Source: Planococcus citri
Lineage: Eukaryota; Arthropoda; Insecta; Hemiptera; Pseudococcidae
Direction of reading: 5' to 3'
DNA length: 64,000 bases
Assembly: GCF_950023065.1 (NCBI RefSeq)
Contig: NC_088681.1
Location: forward strand, 62,096,836 to 62,160,835
This document shows, piece after piece, positions 45,701-54,310 of this stretch (position 1 is the first letter of the stretch; the number at the start of each line of letters is the position of its first letter). The position numbers and the translations under genes are program-made. The notes under the pieces were generated by a model. That model was not told the origin of the DNA. It did no database searches and saw nothing but the letters and a program-made list of their open reading frames with translations.

Positions 45701-48653
45701 TTTCTCGAAACCGATTGATGATTGGTAAAAGGTTCGATCTCACATGGATTCTTCGTCCATGTAGCCACATTTGAAGTTTCTGGACACATTTTACCAAACA
45801 CATAATTTCTCGGTCAAACAAGGTGAAGTTTTTCTGATGCTCTTTAAATGCTATTGATATGAACATGATGATTCGTTTGTCATTTTCAACCATATAAAAT
45901 AGAACTCCGTTCATCGAGTCATCAGAGAGTTGGGTGTCTAAGAACAGATCACCTTCCTTTGGAGCTTGCTGTAGTTTGAAATCCTTCTTGAATTCAGCTT
46001 TCAAGGTCTCAAAGGCTTTTTGTTGTTTTTCTGTCCATTCAACAGGCACGTCACCTTTCGTAAGATGATAGATGGGATTTACAATTTGGGAGTATTCAGG
46101 AATGAAGTCCCTATAGAGGCCGGTATTGCCTACTAAAGCCAGGATATCGTTCTTTTTGGATAGAGAGAATTTTCCTCGTTTAGTGTGTTTCTTTTCAAAT
46201 TCCTCTAGTTTTCTGATTTTTTCGCTTTGTTTTCCAATACCCTTGTCAGAAATTACAAAGCCAAGATGATCAGCCCGATTTCTGAAAAATTGAGTTTTTG
46301 TTGGATTTAGCTTCAAACCGTGCTCTCTTATTAGGCGAAAAACTTTTTCGAGTCTTTTAATTGTTTCCTCAAAAGTTGTTCCTGATATTTTTATATCGTC
46401 GACGTACTTCGTTATTCCGTCTTCGTTGGGGATGACTTGGTTAATCATGAGTACGAATTCGCCTGATGAAATCTTCAAGCCATACGGTAGGCTGATGAAT
46501 TCGAACACTTGCCCTTCAATTTGGAAAGCGGTAAATTGTCGTGATTTTGGGTCAAGTATTAACTGCCAAAAGCCTGCGGTAAAATCAAGGGTGCAAAAGA
46601 ACTTGTCGCCAGCATTGTCATAGAGCATGCTTGCAATTGTATTTGGCTCAGTTAAGACATTTACTAGGAATTTGTTGAGTTCATCGGCATCGAGACATAA
46701 GCGAATGTCTCCGTTTTTCTTGACCACAGGCGCTAAGGTGTTTATATAGCATGAGTGTGAATATTGAATTATGCCAAGAGCGAGCATTTTATTTATTGCT
46801 TTGCGTAAGGCAGGCAATAATTTTTTACTGGGCCGAAATTTTTCTCCTCTCCATGGTTTCAGGTGTTCATTTCCTTCTTGAAACGTGAATTTCACCTGTT
46901 CACCAGTGTATCTACCAGGGTTGAGGTCAAAAATATCGGCAAAATGCTGTAATCTGTCGAACCCGCGGATCGCTTGTTGTAATGTGATTGATCCATTTTC
47001 AACAGCCATGTTTAGATCAGCTCGTAAATTCTCTTTAAAAGTACGTTGAGCCAATCTACGCTCTTCAAAAATTTCTTGTTCAGTGATGGTATAGTAGGTA
47101 TCAGACATATCCTCGGAAAATGTTTCATATTCCTGTTCATTAGCCACCAAGGAGAATACCGTCAATGCACTTTGGAATTCATCAGTGTGCATGAACGGTA
47201 TTGTGAATTTTTCACAAAATTCTGGTCTACATTTTACGAGTCGTTTAGGGACATTCAACTTCATTTTCAAATAGTCCATTGTAATTCTACCCATAATAAA
47301 TGTCTGGCCTGGTGCATCAATGATGTAGAATGGCACCTTTATCATTTCATTCCCAAGAATCATTTTGAGTTCAATAATATAATTGGCAGATGGAATGAGT
47401 GAATTGTTAGCTAATCTAAGTTGGACTTGTTTTTTGAGTTTGATAAACTTCATCCAATTTGGAGCCTCTTCCAGGAATGTTTTGATCATTAAACGAGAAA
47501 GTACATTAGGAAGTGCCCCTGTATCGAGCTGTAACGCAACTTTTCTCGCACCAATGATGACTGGTACGACACACGCCGGGTCATTAGTTTTTTGAGTCAC
47601 CAGTTGCGAAGAAGTGGCTGGGTCAGGCTCGTCGTTATTGAGTGAAGTGTTATCTATCGCATCGATGAACTTGATATTCTGTTTTTTCTTTGAGTTTTGG
47701 TTGACTATTTTATGAAATCGTTGTTCATTGATTTTTGTGACTAATAACTCGCCCAAACTCATAATTGTAGGAGAATCTGATAGGATTGCAGGATCGTTGA
47801 AGAGATTATGGATTGCGTTTTTAATTTTTCTTTCTGGTTTGAGTCTATTGCGTAAATTTAGATTTTTAAGCGTTGAAACTTGACCGATTGGGGCTTCTAT
47901 TGTGGTTGTAGTTTCGGTGGTGTCACTTCCCAGGTATTCTACTTCTGCATAAGTAGGAAGTGCCGCCATTCTTTCTTTGAATGATTCGATTCGTGCTATT
48001 TCGGAAATAAGTATTTTGCGGATATCATGGTACTCTGTGATTGAAGGAAAATATCGTTTTATTGAAGGGACATAGTGGAATTTCTGATCTATTGGCAACA
48101 ATTCTTTGCGTGCACCAACTTTGGGTCTGGTGTATTGTTTGCCCTGGCTATGAATGATTTCTGTTTCCAAAAAGCTCATAGCTGGTGTACGTAAGAATTT
48201 TACTTTAGGATTGTTGGCTACACGTACGTATATGTTCTTGAAGTCAATATAACGTGCTAGTTTTATTTCGAATTCTCCTGGTACACGTGGTTTCATCAGA
48301 GGAAATAATAGAATTATGCTTCGTGCACCCTTGTCGAGTAGTGAGTCGATGATACTGTGTAGTTGTGTTTCAATGACATGGTAAGGTTTACGCGAAAAAT
48401 TAAATTCCAATTGTCCTGCAGAAACTATAAAGTGTGAATTTTTAGGGAACTTAGCTCTCTTCAGCCTAAGGTGTAATTCTTCAAGTGCTAATTGGTCACG
48501 TAAATATTCAGGTAAATCGTCTGATAACGTTGTCTCGCCGCGCCTTATGTAATGGCTTAAACCATCGCCGACGAAAGTATATTTTTCTATAGTTGATTCT
48601 GGGGGGGCTCTAAAGGCACTAGGAGTTGCCCCTTGGCTACCTAGTGGCTTTCG
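42705..48653 (-). CDS. pol: Pol polyprotein: SGNH-like, protease, RT, RNase H (degenerate), integrase with embedded second RNase H
   Basis: Pol has about 1,982 residues counted from the frameshift. An SGNH-like domain comes first (about 20-220): FVGDG at 27-31, a VSAG strand at about 77-80, YFPS at 201-204; nucleophile and His are replaced. The aspartic protease has LDTG with D377. The reverse transcriptase has D690 and YVDD at 750-753. The RT-linked RNase H keeps D906 and E949, but the third acid is Asn (VRSN, N974) and the final ADALSR-type Asp is absent. Integrase shows H1159, H1164, C1191, C1194 and D1226, D1289, E1324 (34 residues between the last two). A second RNase H (about 1436-1586) has D1444, E1488, D1512 and D1577. 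After it come the integrase GPY/F module (GPY at 1662-1664), an AT-hook (RGRPRK, 1828-1833) and a Ser/Asp-rich tail. There is no separate start: the frame is open from 48680 and overlaps gag. Confidence 0.95.
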   Translation of the reverse strand, partial: RKPLGSQGATPSAFRAPPESTIEKYTFVGDGLSHYIRRGETTLSDDLPEYLRDQLALEELHLRLKRAKFPKNSHFIVSAGQLEFNFSRKPYHVIETQLHSIIDSLLDKGARSIILLFPLMKPRVPGEFEIKLARYIDFKNIYVRVANNPKVKFLRTPAMSFLETEIIHSQGKQYTRPKVGARKELLPIDQKFHYVPSIKRYFPSITEYHDIRKILISEIARIESFKERMAALPTYAEVEYLGSDTTETTTTIEAPIGQVSTLKNLNLRNRLKPERKIKNAIHNLFNDPAILSDSPTIMSLGELLVTKINEQRFHKIVNQNSKKKQNIKFIDAIDNTSLNNDEPDPATSSQLVTQKTNDPACVVPVIIGARKVALQLDTGALPNVLSRLMIKTFLEEAPNWMKFIKLKKQVQLRLANNSLIPSANYIIELKMILGNEMIKVPFYIIDAPGQTFIMGRITMDYLKMKLNVPKRLVKCRPEFCEKFTIPFMHTDEFQSALTVFSLVANEQEYETFSEDMSDTYYTITEQEIFEERRLAQRTFKENLRADLNMAVENGSITLQQAIRGFDRLQHFADIFDLNPGRYTGEQVKFTFQEGNEHLKPWRGEKFRPSKKLLPALRKAINKMLALGIIQYSHSCYINTLAPVVKKNGDIRLCLDADELNKFLVNVLTEPNTIASMLYDNAGDKFFCTLDFTAGFWQLILDPKSRQFTAFQIEGQVFEFISLPYGLKISSGEFVLMINQVIPNEDGITKYVDDIKISGTTFEETIKRLEKVFRLIREHGLKLNPTKTQFFRNRADHLGFVISDKGIGKQSEKIRKLEEFEKKHTKRGKFSLSKKNDILALVGNTGLYRDFIPEYSQIVNPIYHLTKGDVPVEWTEKQQKAFETLKAEFKKDFKLQQAPKEGDLFLDTQLSDDSMNGVLFYMVENDKRIIMFISIAFKEHQKNFTLFDREIMCLVKCVQKLQMWLHGRRIHVRSNLLPIINRFREIAQTHRKAAHWVTVLNCYDIIYDMNFSNKTLYKIKAPELEVHNVEIPDDSDPTELEPFEPQTEPSEPHSQEFETGIAPLEVKFLAENIPELHKRLRNISSYQQTDTTCKKLIEILEENIPANNKKQRDAQKNKLSKFEIFKNAKGEKILMKKLENGSKVPCLPNELFYDTVDYLHCVYGHVGSTKLDVIFRRIFYHNNSLAYIREICNVCIVCKVNKNYANHKTIEYAQIEAYALGDVLSVDLLGPLPAMKDEPKYLLVAKDVFTNRTWLRTLYNIKKKSVCQQMATIIFDIESHKVNIKKIITDNGSQFISSSWYNLLEEHHIQAAHTSAYNPQSSSVERTMRWIGDKLRVKINKNHNPLRSHCGWQELISEIEDELNNTPTSFGFKPNEAWGIADVIGLQIPQTSVKFNFKKELIKIHEKMIKREIPSVSTEKCLEETLNPDIDLIFDTDGYVRVTADGACSKNGDANAIAGIGICFAPDSILNISERITSTQYPISNNLAELIAIRTALQVLKENEITKVKLLSDSNYAIKALNNTCSLWQTNNWKNSRNKPVHHEHLFKEILELRKEFEKVEFIHVFARKHEFTNIIADSLAKKAVYTIEQDTLKIQEMTHRQLVETFIREKRRLKKIEEEYAFNKSHPDPTFFKKGDWVLMANHKQSSFAKQTSGKLYEKKTGPYIVVQRNGHNCYLLEPTDEDEINRVANIRQLTLFITKENLEKLRSEVCFKSSIDSRSLEQRIKEFLTDYQNESEIDSEDDELYLDSDHEDDTEIVISRKDFRKASQVVLQEVAKSAREKRAEARNKRPEKAQATTHAPQNSTLSQSQPSTSGAQDGPPITIKRTRGRPRKNRATEFSSQETISTLDDSQDSQDSQDSDDEIFLAAPMAPQNSPDNDLSNVQNPLDTPPDSAIPESQPSETLNAPRAGASAQRPTSLPTRTRSERVLAKLRTKPATHWKKQLETKFLNYVSDSDQEPIARFFEMVPDEKSDDEGNPSWKT

Positions 48654-48659
48654 TTTCCC
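48601..48659 (-). promoter_or_regulatory. -1 ribosomal frameshift signal: GGGAAAC slippery site plus H-type pseudoknot
   Basis: The heptamer G GGA AAC (48659-48653, in the gag frame) exactly fits the X XXY YYZ rule. A 6-nt spacer follows, then stem 1 (CACTAGG, 48646-48640, with CCTAGTG, 48623-48617; 7 bp). Loop bases GGGGC (48632-48628) can pair with GCCCC (48608-48604), making an H-type pseudoknot. The gag stop TAG (48643-48641) lies inside stem 1. Slipping back one base enters the pol frame at 48653. The same heptamer serves in some primate betaretroviral gag-pro junctions. Confidence 0.88.
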
Positions 48660-50518
48660 GATGCAGAATTTTCCTCTTCGTCAGAGGGCGTGGTCGTCAT
48701 TAATTGCAAGGCAGCCGTAATTGTTTGCAAATCTAACTCTTCTGGCGCATCTGCAAAGATTGTATTCAACATGTTGCATGTTGCCACCTGATCAGTTAAA
48801 TCGTCTGGGGGTGGTTGGTCTACAACATATTCTTCTAAATCTTGATCAAATTCTACTGTTTGTACGGCAGCTGCAGGTGCGTTAGATTGAGTTTTTGGTC
48901 TGAATCTGTTTATTGTCAAATTGCCATTTTTATCGATACCAAATGGCTTAGATGTTGGATTTGACATGGTCATATTCGGATTTTTCACTTGATTAGGATT
49001 TTGAAGTATTGTTTTCTGTTCTGGCTTATCCTTCGGAGGATAAGTCGTCGCAGGAGGATTCAGCGAAATCGGAGGAGAAAACGTATGTGGTTTTTCATTT
49101 TGAACAGACTGGTGAGTGTTAGTGTTAATCGCCTTCTGTGAGATGAGATTATAAATCGCCAGTAATTGCTCATTTGATGGTGTGCCCTTGTTCGTGTATT
49201 GCGGATTGTTAGCAGGCGCGGGTACAGGAGGGTCATTGAATTTACGTTTATAATTTCGTCGAAACATGATTGGTACTTCATTCTCTGGATCATGTTGCAT
49301 TTTTGATAAATTGGCCAATTTTTCTAAGAATTGGTCCATTGTCTGTCCTTCTTCTCTTAGGCTGGGTTGGTGACTTTCTGGGGTTTTGCCTATGAGGATA
49401 TCAATGATTTCGTCCTCACTTCTATGACGATGGTTTCGGAGTGATTTGGCCCATCTGGCCATTTTATTCGCCATATCTTTAAGGTCCTCCGCATACGCAA
49501 AGTCATATCTGCAAGCTTTCATTGCTTCATTCTGAGCTCTGCGATCCCAGTAAAAGTCCAGAAATTTATTTTTTAATTCGCGGTAATTTTGTACGTTTCG
49601 TACAGTCTCGAGAAATGATTTGCGAGTTTTCGTATCAATCACTCCCTTAAATGCCAAAATCTTGTGCCTTTCAGCTGCATTTGTTTCTGAAAAATACGCA
49701 TCAAATTCATCCAAAAATTCATGCGGAAAATGCAGTTGATCGTCTGTGAATATAATTCCTGCATTTTTTATGGATCCAGCATCAATCGCGAGAGATTTGA
49801 ATTTTGAACCACCACCCAATGAAGTACGTCGGAGTTTTTCTTTGATGTTATTGATTTCTTCGACAAAATGAGCACAACCCTCGTCACGTTTTTTAGTTTC
49901 TTGACAAATTTTGTTAATTGTCTCAGAAATTTTCTGCAGTTCCGAAGTGTTCTCTTTTGTCATAGAATTTGTCTCAATCAGAGCAATGCGAGTAGATCTT
50001 AATTTTTCTTTCAACTCATCGACCCATGCTCCGGCTTCTTTCAAGTTATTATGAGCTTGGGTCGCAAGATCAGAAAGCTTAGAGTTGACATAAATTCCAA
50101 TTCCCTTTGCCTCGCATGCTACCTTTGTTGCATTTTCAATTTTATCTTTTTGTTTTTCAAAATTCTTTTTTACTTCAGACTGAATTTCTTCATTCCAGTC
50201 CCAAGTTTTTAGAAAAATTGCGTATACGTTTTCGTTAGTGGTATCCTTAAAAAGCTCAGGGTCAAAGGGGCGAGTGTACGGTTGAGTACCTATCCCTTCG
50301 TCACTTGGCGTTTGCCGATCCATTTCCTCATATACAGGCTCTTTATTTGCCTGAGAATGATCACTGAAGAAGGAGTGAACAGAACCTTGGCTATTTTCTT
50401 GTTCCATTTCACTGATACTATTTAAACCCGATTTCCGATCACGTTTACGAAATTCGAAAAATTTAGAAGATTTTTTACTCACCCTACTGCGTGTATTCAA
50501 AGCTGGAGGAGTGTTCAT
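48641..50518 (-). CDS. gag: Gag polyprotein of the retrotransposon
   Basis: This 625-aa ORF begins at an ATG and ends at TAG inside the frameshift stem. The N-terminus is basic (RSRVSKKSSKFFEFRKRDRK). Residues about 110-235 are charged and coiled-coil-like. Residues about 255-415 resemble the Ty3/Gypsy capsid fold, with the usual run of helices (HEFLDEFDAYFSE, AFKGVIDTKTRKSFLETV, ELKNKFLDFYWDR, DQFLEKLANLSKM). The C-terminal third is Pro/Asn/Thr/Gln-rich and acidic at the end. No CCHC zinc knuckle is present, so RNA binding must use other basic segments (such as RRNYKRKF). It would form virus-like particles. The capsid call rests on pattern and position. Confidence 0.92.
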   Translation of the reverse strand: MNTPPALNTRSRVSKKSSKFFEFRKRDRKSGLNSISEMEQENSQGSVHSFFSDHSQANKEPVYEEMDRQTPSDEGIGTQPYTRPFDPELFKDTTNENVYAIFLKTWDWNEEIQSEVKKNFEKQKDKIENATKVACEAKGIGIYVNSKLSDLATQAHNNLKEAGAWVDELKEKLRSTRIALIETNSMTKENTSELQKISETINKICQETKKRDEGCAHFVEEINNIKEKLRRTSLGGGSKFKSLAIDAGSIKNAGIIFTDDQLHFPHEFLDEFDAYFSETNAAERHKILAFKGVIDTKTRKSFLETVRNVQNYRELKNKFLDFYWDRRAQNEAMKACRYDFAYAEDLKDMANKMARWAKSLRNHRHRSEDEIIDILIGKTPESHQPSLREEGQTMDQFLEKLANLSKMQHDPENEVPIMFRRNYKRKFNDPPVPAPANNPQYTNKGTPSNEQLLAIYNLISQKAINTNTHQSVQNEKPHTFSPPISLNPPATTYPPKDKPEQKTILQNPNQVKNPNMTMSNPTSKPFGIDKNGNLTINRFRPKTQSNAPAAAVQTVEFDQDLEEYVVDQPPPDDLTDQVATCNMLNTIFADAPEELDLQTITAALQLMTTTPSDEEENSASGNESH

Positions 50519-51079
50519 AGAATCTCGAAGTGCAAGACGGAGGTCTGATGCGGAGGTCTGATGCGCGCAAAAGTACTATCGAAACTAATGAAAATGCTCA
50601 TATGGTAAGAGCTTATATAGTGAGTTTGGCTACTCAATTCGGCAAAAAGAGAGGTGGAAATTGTAGAGATTTGGTGGGAACTCCATTGTACTAATTTTCC
50701 CACGAATTTTGATGAGAATTGAGCTCTAGGTGCTTTCTCACGCTAGATTTCTCTGCTTCTGGGTTATAAAAGTCTATTTTAAGTTCAAATTTATGGCTTT
50801 TGCTCATATGGCACATTGTTTTACATTGGATCCTTTCTATTTTCAATCAATAAAACTGCCAAAATGTGACATTTTTCGCCGGAAATCCTATCAATTAGTG
50901 CCTGGTACCTGCAATTTATTGGTATAAAAGTATTGTGAATATGTGGGTTTGCTTTACTGCAGGATAGATAAATCTGTCAAAAAGTATGGGAAAAATGTCA
51001 ATTAAATGCACAAAGATGAATTGAACTATTTATCTATTGTTAGTATAAGCGTTTTTATTTGGTTCTTATTTGTAAATAA

Positions 51080-51960
51080 CGAAATAAAACTGACAGAATT
51101 AATGACTTTGGGAAATTAATTGGAGCATTTTAAGGGTTGTTAGCATGTGCATAAGCATAGAACAATAAGGTTGACAGATTAATGACTTGAATTTATGAGT
51201 TTTGAAAAAATTAATCGGAGTATTTAGCTACTGTGATTATTTACATTTTTGTTTTCCCACACTCGAAAGTATGAGAGAATTATGTCAGAAAACTATTGAA
51301 TGGTAATAAATTGTCAAAAACTGTCAAAAGCTGACATATTAATGGCCTGAATTAATAGATTTTAGAAAGTGAATCGGACTATTTATCTGCTGAGAATCAT
51401 TATATTTTGGTTTTCTCATACTCGAAAGTATGAGAAAATTAAATAATAAAATTGTCAGAGAACTATTGAATGGTAATAAATTGTCAAAAACTGTCAAAAT
51501 GTCAAGCAGAATGGTTGAATAATGGGTGAATATGTTCCCTAATTTCCTATGTGATCAGTATAGAAAAACAAAAAACATTAATATGCTACCTTTAAGAGGT
51601 GCATAGCTATTAGTATTGTTAATTTTTTGGTAGGTATAAAACAAAAAAAAAACTGACAGATTAATGACTTGAATTAAATAATTGTAGAAAACTAATCGGA
51701 GCATTTAGCTGCTGTGAATATTTACGTTTTCATTTTCCCATACTCGAAAGTATAAGAAAATCAAGCAATAAAAATGTCAAAAAACTATTGAAGGGTAATA
51801 AATTGTAAAAAACTGTCAAAATGTCAAGCATAGTATTGAAATATCGCGTGTTAATATTCTCCAGTTTCCCACGTGCACATAAGAACAGAAGATATTAACA
51901 TGTTAAATCAATTACCTAATTATATAGCTATTAGTACTGTTAGTTTTTACATGCGACGAA
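51080..51960 (-). repeat. Leader tandem repeats (about 150-330-bp spacing) with UUCG-type hairpins
   Basis: Units share GACAGATTAATGACTTGAATT, a hairpin, then AACTATTGAATGGTAATAAATTG and AACTGTCAAAATGTCAAGCA. The hairpin on the minus strand is CATACT-TTCG-AGTATG (51417-51432). In the copies at 51258-51273 and 51739-51754, single changes turn one pair into G-U on the minus strand (A-C on the plus strand). That favours structure in the element's own RNA. Confidence 0.7.
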
Positions 51961-53595
51961 AATAAAAGTCTAAGCCCTTATGTATCTATGCTTAATACAG
52001 TGGTCTCTTACGTATTTGTTGCTGAGCATCTATGTGCCTTGTATCCAATTACTTTGTCACGAGATACACATTAAATAATGACATTTTTATTATACTGCAG
52101 CAAATAGGTGTAATAATGATTAAAATGAAGACAGTTTTGTTCTACTAATTAGGTGTTCTCAGGTATCCGAAACGATTCTGTATATGCGGCAGATAGGTGT
52201 AATAAAGTAACCAGAAAGTGACGTATTTATTGCTAGCAATAAATGTCAATGCGTTTAACCAAAATATTGGAGTCATTTGTATGCTAATTAGCTATCTACT
52301 GGCGCTATGATTTCGTGGGAATCTTTCGGCTCGGACGTTTTTATAGGCATCCTGTTTGATTATGGCACGTGTGTGCAGCTATATGAGCTGGATACAAAGA
52401 AGATTCTCTATAGGGGTGATTTTTATATGTAAAAAGATAGCGCTCTTTTCTAACTGAGAACTTAGATATTTTTTATCTTGTGATTTTAATAATTTTCATC
52501 GGAGATTTCGAGTCTTGCAACGATCTTTTTGGACTAGATTTTTGAGATTTTGAACTTATACAGATTCAAATTAGAGTGAGCAGATAAATACATTTTTATG
52601 AAAAAATGTAACCAGTGTAGAATTCGATCAAATGACCCCAATTATTCAGGCTATTTGACCATTTTCTCACTGGTAACTTGAGAAAGATTTTTACAGAGAG
52701 AAAATTCAACGAACTATTTACAAGCTGAACTTGTCCTATTATTCTACAGATTTTCGTCTGTAAAAAGCAAGAAACAAATTCGTTCCTAGGTACCTACTTG
52801 AATAAAATGAACTTGACTGCTTATTTTACCCATACACCAAATTGTTAAAATATTACTAGGTACATAGAAAATAACTAGATTAAAGTGGCCAAAAAATGTT
52901 CATCGAAATGAGACATTTTAATGATTTTAAAACTGGGTGGCCTCACTCAAGTTGTCATTGTACTCCATAGGGGAGGAATGAGTTTGAGTGAATTTTTTCT
53001 CAACCTAACTACACTCGTTTTCGGAATTTTGAACACTTTGGCTATGAGCATAAAAAGATCAAAATTTTATGCTTTGCTTTTTAAGGGTAGTTTTGCATTT
53101 CTTTGTCAAGTTGTCAGATTTTCATCTTCGGACTTGGCAGAAAACAGCAATTTTGCCCTAATTTTAGGTCCGAATTCGTCAGATGGCTAATTTATTCCAT
53201 TTAGAGCAAACTTAGCCTCGGAAGAATTTTTGTTTTATTTGTGTTGTATTTTCGGGTTTTCGTCATCGTAATTTTCACAGAAATGTCCGAAAACACACCA
53301 CAAAGGGGTTAGTTGGGTCAAGACATAATTAAATGGTTTTTATGAATATTTAAACTATTTCGATTAGGACCTGTATTGTTACGAATCGCGAGTCAAACGG
53401 TCTTGTTTTAGAATTTTTCCTAGTTCCTATTCTAAATTTTAGCTCAAGAGAGTGTCTGAAAAAAATTTGTTCTATTTTTGTTCTAATTTATAGACGTTTT
53501 TCAAATTTTTACATTATTTAGTGAAAATTTAAGAATTTCATGTATTTGGTATTTGTGGGCAATTTTCTAGTTTTTCCAGTGAAGGAAAAACGAAA

Positions 53596-53697
53596 GACTC
53601 TCATGATGATAGAGAACTCACTTTAGGAGACAAGCTTACCAATCGCTCACGGGGAGTCCCATGATTCTCGGTGAGTTAAATGATTTTCATGAGAGTC
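53596..53697 (-). ncRNA. Leader stem-loop X, copy 1
   Basis: Outer stem: GACTCTCATGA (53596-53606) with TCATGAGAGTC (53687-53697), 11 bp. Inner stem: AACTCAC (53615-53621) with GTGAGTT (53671-53677). The enclosed sequence (TTTAGGAGACAAGCTTACC, then AATCGCTCACGGGGAGTCCCATG) is the same in copy 2. Confidence 0.75.
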
Positions 53698-53765
53698 AAT
53701 ATTATTGCAAACTATACCACAAGAAAATTGATTAAATTATCCAACTCTGATCTGTATTAAGCATG

Positions 53766-53878
53766 GACTTTCATGATGATAAATTACTCATTTTAGGAGA
53801 CAAGCTTACCAATCGCTCACGGGGAGTCCCATGGTTCTCTATGAGTAAAATAATTTTCACGAAAGGTCATGAGAGTAC
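53766..53878 (-). ncRNA. Leader stem-loop X, copy 2, with compensatory changes
   Basis: The enclosed sequence matches copy 1. The inner stem is now TTACTCAT (53784-53791) with ATGAGTAA (53841-53848). Relative to copy 1, one C-G pair became T-A and one A-T pair became T-A, both pairing-preserving. The outer GACTTTCATGA can pair with TCATGAGAGTAC (53867-53878) or with GAAAGGTC (53861-53868). Confidence 0.75.
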
Positions 53879-53943
53879 AGATCATGAGTCAAATATTTCA
53901 GAATTTTATATTTTGGAATTTTCCAAAAGTACATGATGAATAA

Positions 53944-54081
53944 GGTAGCACAATTCTACTGTGATTCTTGAGATAATTATCTCCTTTGAGGCTAGTCAGG
54001 CTTTTGCCTTGCTCATTAAGGAGTTTTTTCTCAATTGGCACAGTATAGCTGCGATCCCCTACTCACCATGTAAGTGAGAGA
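53944..54081 (-). ncRNA. Leader structured element Y, copy 1
   Basis: About 138 bp, repeated at 54173-54310 with 229-bp spacing. It holds the 14-bp palindrome GAGATAATTATCTC (53970-53983) and a small hairpin AGGC-TTTT-GCCT (53998-54009), followed by conserved TTTTTTCTCAATTGGCACA and TATAGCTGCGATC. Confidence 0.65.
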
Positions 54082-54172
54082 CTATCAATTTTTATGAAAT
54101 CAAAGTTTTATTTAGATGAAATTTTGTTAATTATTTTTAGATTATAATTCTCTGAAAATACACAGTAACTAG

Positions 54173-54310
54173 GGTACCACAATTCTACCGTGATTCTCGA
54201 GATAATTATCTCCCTTGAGGCTAGTCAGGTTTTACACCTTGCTCATGAGGAGTTTTTTCTCAATTGGCACAATATAGCTGCGATCTCCTACCCACCATGA
54301 AAGTCAGAGA
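54173..54310 (-). ncRNA. Leader structured element Y, copy 2
   Basis: This copy is about 85-90% identical to copy 1. The palindrome is unchanged (54199-54212). The small hairpin is now AGGT (54227-54230) with ACCT (54236-54239), a compensatory C-G to T-A change. Confidence 0.65.
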
